From positions 1 to 64,000 of the forward strand of contig PVBP01000002.1 in NCBI GenBank assembly GCA_002995625.1: a stretch of DNA of 64,000 nt, given 5' to 3'. The DNA is from Lysobacteraceae bacterium. GTDB taxonomy: Bacteria > Pseudomonadota > Gammaproteobacteria > Xanthomonadales > Ahniellaceae. A program made the translations under genes and the position numbers. The notes under the pieces were generated by a model, which was not told where the DNA came from, searched no databases, and was given only the letters and a program-made list of their open reading frames with translations. Below are positions 60,154-64,000 of this stretch, piece after piece; within the stretch, counting starts at the first letter, position 1; every line of letters starts with the position of its first letter.

Positions 60154-60963
60154 TCAGCGATTGCGTCCTGCCCGTCGGTCGCCGGCCTCGTCCGCCAGAG
60201 AGCCGGGCTCGCCCGGCTCGGTGGCCGCAGCCTGGCGCGATGGGCCGGTCCCGAGCCGGGCCCGCGGCCTTGCCGGTTCGTCCGGGACGTTCGGCTGCCG
60301 AGGTCCGGATTTCGATCGTCGACCGGGGGTCGGCAGCGGCACGAGGTGCGCTCCGGCGCAGGCGACGATCCGATCGTCGGACGCCGCGCGGCCGGGCGAA
60401 AGTCCCGTGAGTCGCCCGAAGGCGGGCAGCACGGTGCGCCGCGGACCGCACCAGAACGCGGGAAGGCGGATCGGCGGAGCGTGCCGTTCGCGCAGCACCG
60501 CGCCCGGGTGGAGGTGACCTGCGAGCACGTGCCCGTCCGGCGCGGCGTCCGGTTCATGGCGCAGCACGAAGGGGCCGAGTCGCGTGCCGGCATCGAGGCA
60601 CCGGATGCCCGGCCAGTCCGGAAGCCACCGGTCGTGGTTTCCGGCGACGAGGTCGACGGCAAGACCGGGCCGCGCCGCCAGCCAGTCGCGGAACTCGCCG
60701 ATCCAGCGCGCCGTGGCGAGGGTCCGGGAATGGACCAGGTCGCCGAGCACGACCAGTCGCCGCGCCGCGTGCCGCTCGACGACGCGGTCGAGGCGCTCGA
60801 GGTCGGCCTCGGCGGACCCGCGCGGCATCGCAAGACCGGCCTCACGCAGGGCCTGGTCCTTGCCGAGGTGGAGGTCGGCGACGAAGACGGTCGCCGCGGC
60901 CGGCCACGCGAGCGCCCGCTCCGCATCGAGCAGCACGGACTCGCCGGCCAGCGTCCAGGGCAT
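60154..60963 (-). CDS. pdeM: ligase-associated DNA damage response endonuclease PdeM
   Basis: 269 residues. Metallophosphoesterase motifs: FVADLHLGK (Asp30, His32), GDLVHSR (Asp75), AGNHDRW and AGHLHPG. The PdeM family is found with the Lhr-like helicase and ATP-dependent DNA ligase next to it, and a role in repair of damaged DNA has been proposed. The C-terminal ~60 residues are a disordered Pro/Arg-rich tail beyond the family core. ATG at 60961-60963 is 11 bases after the helicase stop. Convergent with the response regulator, 46 bases apart. Confidence 0.9.
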   Translation of the reverse strand: MPWTLAGESVLLDAERALAWPAAATVFVADLHLGKDQALREAGLAMPRGSAEADLERLDRVVERHAARRLVVLGDLVHSRTLATARWIGEFRDWLAARPGLAVDLVAGNHDRWLPDWPGIRCLDAGTRLGPFVLRHEPDAAPDGHVLAGHLHPGAVLRERHAPPIRLPAFWCGPRRTVLPAFGRLTGLSPGRAASDDRIVACAGAHLVPLPTPGRRSKSGPRQPNVPDEPARPRARLGTGPSRQAAATEPGEPGSLADEAGDRRAGRNR

Positions 60964-60974
60964 CGAGGTCGCGA

Positions 60975-63491
60975 TCAGGGCCTGCGCTCCAGTCGGTCGG
61001 CCATGCGCCGGACGCGGTCGGTCCACTCCTCGTTCGACAGATGTCCCCGGATGCGTTCGGCCCAGAGCGGGAAAGCGAACGGCGTCAGCCGATCCGGGTG
61101 GGTCAGCACGATCCGGCGACCGCCGAGCGATTCGAGGGTCTCGCGGATCCGGGTGCGGTCGAGTTCGCGTTCGAGGGCCTCGCGTTCGGCCAGTTCGAGC
61201 AGCAGATGGTCCGGCTCGTGCTCGCGCAGCACGTCGTGGAGCAGGCTCGCGGAGGCGGCCAGCTGGCGGAGGGTCTTCGTGCGCCCCGGGAGGCCCTGCG
61301 TGACGAGGCCGGCGACCCGGGCGATCTCGCGGAAACGCCGTTTCCCGAGCTCCGCGAGATTGACGCTGGCCGCAAGATCCGTCTCGAGCGAGCCGGGTGC
61401 GAACAGGGCGAGCAGGTGGTCCGGATCGAGCGTTGGCAACCGGTGCGCGCCGACCACGAAGCCGAAATCGGTCGCCGCATAGCCGTAGCTGGCCGGGGCC
61501 AGCCGCGCGAGGCGCGCGGCGACGAGCGCGGCGAGGCCCTCGTGCGCGCTTCGGCCGGCCATCGGATAGACGAACAGCTGTTCGCCGTCACGGCCACGGA
61601 TCCTTTCGACCAGCAGCTCGTCGGAGGCCGGCAGGTGGGAGTCGCGCGCCTGTCGCTCGAGCAGCGGCCGCAGTCGTTCGAGTTCGGGCTCGGAGGCCCC
61701 GCGGCACGCGAGCAGCGCGCGCATCGTATCGGCAAGCTCCGTCGAGAGCGGCATCCGGCCGCCGATCCAGCGCGGGACGATCGCGTGTCGGGAGCCGGCC
61801 GGCCGGACCCACGCGACGAGCTCGCGGACGCGGACCAGCTCGAGCGCGCGCCCAGCGAACAGGAAGCGATCGCCGACCTTGAGCCGCGCCACGAACGACT
61901 CCTCGATCTGTCCGAGGGTGGCTCCGTTGCGATACTTCACGACGATCTCTGCGTCGGCGACGATCGTGCCGACCTGCATGCGCTGCAGACGGGCGATCCG
62001 CGGCGAGGCGATGCTCAGCCAGCCGTCGCGCTCGGTCACGCGGCGGAAGTCGGGATAGCCCGACAAGGCCTCGCCGCCGCGCGTCACCAGCGCCAGGACG
62101 CGGTCCCAGTCGCGGGGCGACAGGTCCTGGAACGCGTCGGTCGCGCGCGCTTCCGCAAGCAGGTCCTCGGCCCGGATCGGACCTGCGAGGGCGCTGGTCA
62201 CGACATGTTGCGCGAGCACGTCGAGGCAGCCGCGCGGCGGCCTGCGCGGCTCGATCCGGCCGGCCGCGAGCGCCCGGCGGGCCGCCGCGATGTCCAGCAG
62301 CTCGAGCGCATGCGTCGGCACGCACAGGATGCGGCTCGGCTCGCCGGGCCGATGCCCGCTGCGCCCGGCGCGCTGGGCCAGTCGCGCGACGCCCTTCGGG
62401 CTGCCGATCTGGATCACCTGCTCGACGCAGGGCAGATCGATGCCGAGATCGAGACTCGAGGTCGCGACGACGCAGCGGATGCGCCCGGCCCGCAGACCCT
62501 GCTCGACCGACTCGCGCGCGGCGCGATCGAGCGAGCCGTGGTGCAGCGCGAGTCGTTCGGGCGCGTCGGTCCAGACCGAGGCGAGCGCCTCGTGCCAGAG
62601 CTCGGCCTGGGCGCGGGTATTCGTGAACACGATCGTCGAGCGCGCGGCGGCGATCGCCGCGGCAACGCCGGGCAGCTGGACCAGTCCCAGATGCCCGGCC
62701 CACGGGAAGCGCGAGACCGAGGCCGGAAGCAGGCAGTCGACGTCGATCCGCTTGTCGGATCGCCCGACGATCACCCGCCCGACGCGCCCGGGACCCAGCA
62801 GCGCTCGCAGCGCGGATTCCGGATCACCCAGCGTCGCCGACAGTCCGAGCACGGCGGGTCCGCGACCGTCGTGCGCCGGCGCGGCGAACCGTCGCAGGCG
62901 CTCGAGGTTCAGCGCGAGCAGGACCCCGCGCTTGCCACCGACCAGCTCGTGCCATTCATCGACCACCACCGTGCCGGTCGCGGCGAACCGGCTCCCGGCC
63001 TCGCGGTCGGCGACGAGCAGCGCGAGCGACTCGGGCGTCGTCACCAGCGCGTCGCAGTCGCCACGGCGAACGCGGATGCGTTCGCGGCTTCCGGAATCCC
63101 CGTTGCGGACCAGGACCCGCCAGTCGAGGCCGGCCAGCGCGGCCGCCTCGGAGATCGCGCGCGCGGTGTCGCTGGCGAGCGCCCGCAGCGGCGCGATCCA
63201 GAGCAGGCGTGGGCCGGTCGCCGCGGCGGTCCCGCGGGCACCGGCCGATCGGCCGATGTCGGCCGCGAGCGCGCCGCCGAGCGCTGCCCAGGTCTTGCCG
63301 GTGCCGGTCGCAGCGTGGATCACCCCGGACCCGCCATCCAGCACGTGTCGCCAGGTCTCGACCTGCCATGCGAACGGCGCGAGGCCGCGGGCGCGAAAGG
63401 CCTCGATCAGCGGGCGCAGCCGGGGATCGGCGTCGTCGTGCGCAGGCGTCGGTGACCTCGGCCGGCTCACGGGGATACGGACGGCGACCAT
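60975..63491 (-). CDS. ligase-associated DNA damage response DEXH-box helicase (Lhr-like)
   Basis: 838 residues. Superfamily 2 helicase core: Walker A ATGTGKT (61-67), motif Ia ALRALASD, DEWH Walker B, SATLGDP motif III, GIDLP and QRAGRSGHRPGEPS motifs V-VI, followed by an Lhr-type winged-helix and C-terminal region. It unwinds DNA or DNA:RNA and functions with the neighbouring ligase and PdeM in damage repair. Its stop lies 11 bases before pdeM, and it starts one base after the DNA ligase stop (63493), so the three form one operon. Confidence 0.93.
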   Translation of the reverse strand: MVAVRIPVSRPRSPTPAHDDADPRLRPLIEAFRARGLAPFAWQVETWRHVLDGGSGVIHAATGTGKTWAALGGALAADIGRSAGARGTAAATGPRLLWIAPLRALASDTARAISEAAALAGLDWRVLVRNGDSGSRERIRVRRGDCDALVTTPESLALLVADREAGSRFAATGTVVVDEWHELVGGKRGVLLALNLERLRRFAAPAHDGRGPAVLGLSATLGDPESALRALLGPGRVGRVIVGRSDKRIDVDCLLPASVSRFPWAGHLGLVQLPGVAAAIAAARSTIVFTNTRAQAELWHEALASVWTDAPERLALHHGSLDRAARESVEQGLRAGRIRCVVATSSLDLGIDLPCVEQVIQIGSPKGVARLAQRAGRSGHRPGEPSRILCVPTHALELLDIAAARRALAAGRIEPRRPPRGCLDVLAQHVVTSALAGPIRAEDLLAEARATDAFQDLSPRDWDRVLALVTRGGEALSGYPDFRRVTERDGWLSIASPRIARLQRMQVGTIVADAEIVVKYRNGATLGQIEESFVARLKVGDRFLFAGRALELVRVRELVAWVRPAGSRHAIVPRWIGGRMPLSTELADTMRALLACRGASEPELERLRPLLERQARDSHLPASDELLVERIRGRDGEQLFVYPMAGRSAHEGLAALVAARLARLAPASYGYAATDFGFVVGAHRLPTLDPDHLLALFAPGSLETDLAASVNLAELGKRRFREIARVAGLVTQGLPGRTKTLRQLAASASLLHDVLREHEPDHLLLELAEREALERELDRTRIRETLESLGGRRIVLTHPDRLTPFAFPLWAERIRGHLSNEEWTDRVRRMADRLERRP

Positions 63492-63492
63492 C

Positions 63493-64000
63493 TCAGCCGC
63501 CTCCGGCGATCGCGCGCAGGGTCTCGAGGCGATCGGCTTCCGCCGCCGGCTTGTCGTGCCGCCAGCGGAGGATTCGAGGGAAGCGGACGGCGATGCCCGA
63601 CCGGTGGCGGCTGGATCGCTGCACGCCCTCGAAGGCCAGTTCGAACACCTGCACCGGTTCGACCCGGCGGACCGGACCGAAGCGCTCGACCGTGTGCGCC
63701 CGGATCCAGCGGTCGAGCCGCACGATCTCGGCGTCGTCGAGGCCGGAATAGGCCTTCGCGACCGGCAGCAGCGCGTCGCGATCCCAGAGCGCGAACGTGT
63801 AGTCGGTATGCAGGCCGGCGCGACGGCCGCGCCCGGCCTGCGCGTAGACCAGCACCGCGTCGACGGTCAGCGGGTCGAGCTTCCATTTCCACCAGTCGCC
63901 ACGACGCCGCCCAGGGCGGTAGCTCGAATCGAGCCGCTTCAGCATCAGACCCTCGACGCCGTGCGCGCGCGCAGTCTCGCGCAATGCGCGCAGTCCGGCC
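63493..64000 (-). CDS. ATP-dependent DNA ligase, 5' end beyond the window
   Basis: About 169 C-terminal residues. The frame stays open through 64000, and the TTG at 63984 is internal. Ligase motif IV EGLMLK and motif V WWKWKLDP (K-x-K) belong to the end of the adenylation domain; an OB-fold follows (DYTFALWDRDALLPVAKAY, FPRILRWRHDK). It matches ligases that accompany the Lhr-like helicase and PdeM. The nucleotidyl lysine lies outside the window. A ligase-associated exonuclease gene may sit just beyond. Confidence 0.93.
   Translation of the reverse strand, partial: AGLRALRETARAHGVEGLMLKRLDSSYRPGRRRGDWWKWKLDPLTVDAVLVYAQAGRGRRAGLHTDYTFALWDRDALLPVAKAYSGLDDAEIVRLDRWIRAHTVERFGPVRRVEPVQVFELAFEGVQRSSRHRSGIAVRFPRILRWRHDKPAAEADRLETLRAIAGGG

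Overview
This is a very GC-rich window (roughly 70% by eye) with dense, mostly overlapping genes and almost no spacer DNA. I see no rRNA, tRNA, insertion sequence, prophage or CRISPR. The content points to a Lysobacterales (Xanthomonadales)-like gammaproteobacterium. The smc-zipA-ligA run is gammaproteobacterial. The HisRS begins with the [12 protein letters not shown]-type N-terminus that I recall from Xanthomonas. ParE, EpmA, AcnA (cluster cysteines at 437/503/506) and the ECF sigma/TPR-kinase pair all fit. The genus cannot be named from the sequence alone.

Layout. 1-6426: a tightly overlapping catabolic operon (MmgE/PrpD protein cut by the window edge, PaaK-like CoA ligase, amidase, CaiB/BaiF CoA-transferase, MHS-type MFS carrier). 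6433-12698: a hemolysin III membrane protein facing a cyanophycin locus (cphB, cphA and a second, ATP-grasp-less Mur-ligase protein), ending in a probable terminator. 12957-17048: two small secreted proteins, an ECF sigma factor and a membrane Ser/Thr kinase with TPRs. 17068-20594 (minus strand): parE, a FitAB/VapBC-type toxin-antitoxin pair and an SDR dehydrogenase. 20757-23529: a YfcC-type carrier and a DadA-type amino acid oxidase. 23624-26043 (minus): a wax ester/triacylglycerol synthase overlapping a lipase-like hydrolase. 26202-30221: a large BNR-repeat lipoprotein and a secreted protein of unknown function.

30338-39351 is a housekeeping block: a CorB-type CNNM protein, smc, zipA, ligA and epmA. 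A convergent fadD follows. 41119-44719 holds a small lipoprotein, an NhaC antiporter and an AGCS amino acid symporter. 44720-45850 is the only long gene-free stretch; it is packed with a hairpin repeat family, including eight tandem 63-bp units. Then come acnA (minus), hisS-hutH, an HPF-like ribosome-associated protein and a Tat-exported PhoX phosphatase closed by a strong terminator. Exported msrB/msrA lie on the minus strand opposite a GT2/DUF2064/sterol-desaturase-family operon. The window ends with a DMT exporter, a PilG/PilH-like response regulator and the 'ligase-associated' DNA-repair set (PdeM, Lhr-like helicase, ATP-dependent DNA ligase), cut by the right edge.

The most unusual signals are three. 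(i) A shared C-terminal tail of the form [LI]F-x-D-[GS]-FE occurs on two otherwise unrelated exported proteins. (ii) The hairpin-repeat island conserves its architecture while the stem sequence changes. (iii) A 20-codon mini-ORF, apparently leaderless, is coupled by a stop/start overlap to a glycosyltransferase gene. No single clearly new defence or biosynthetic system stands out.
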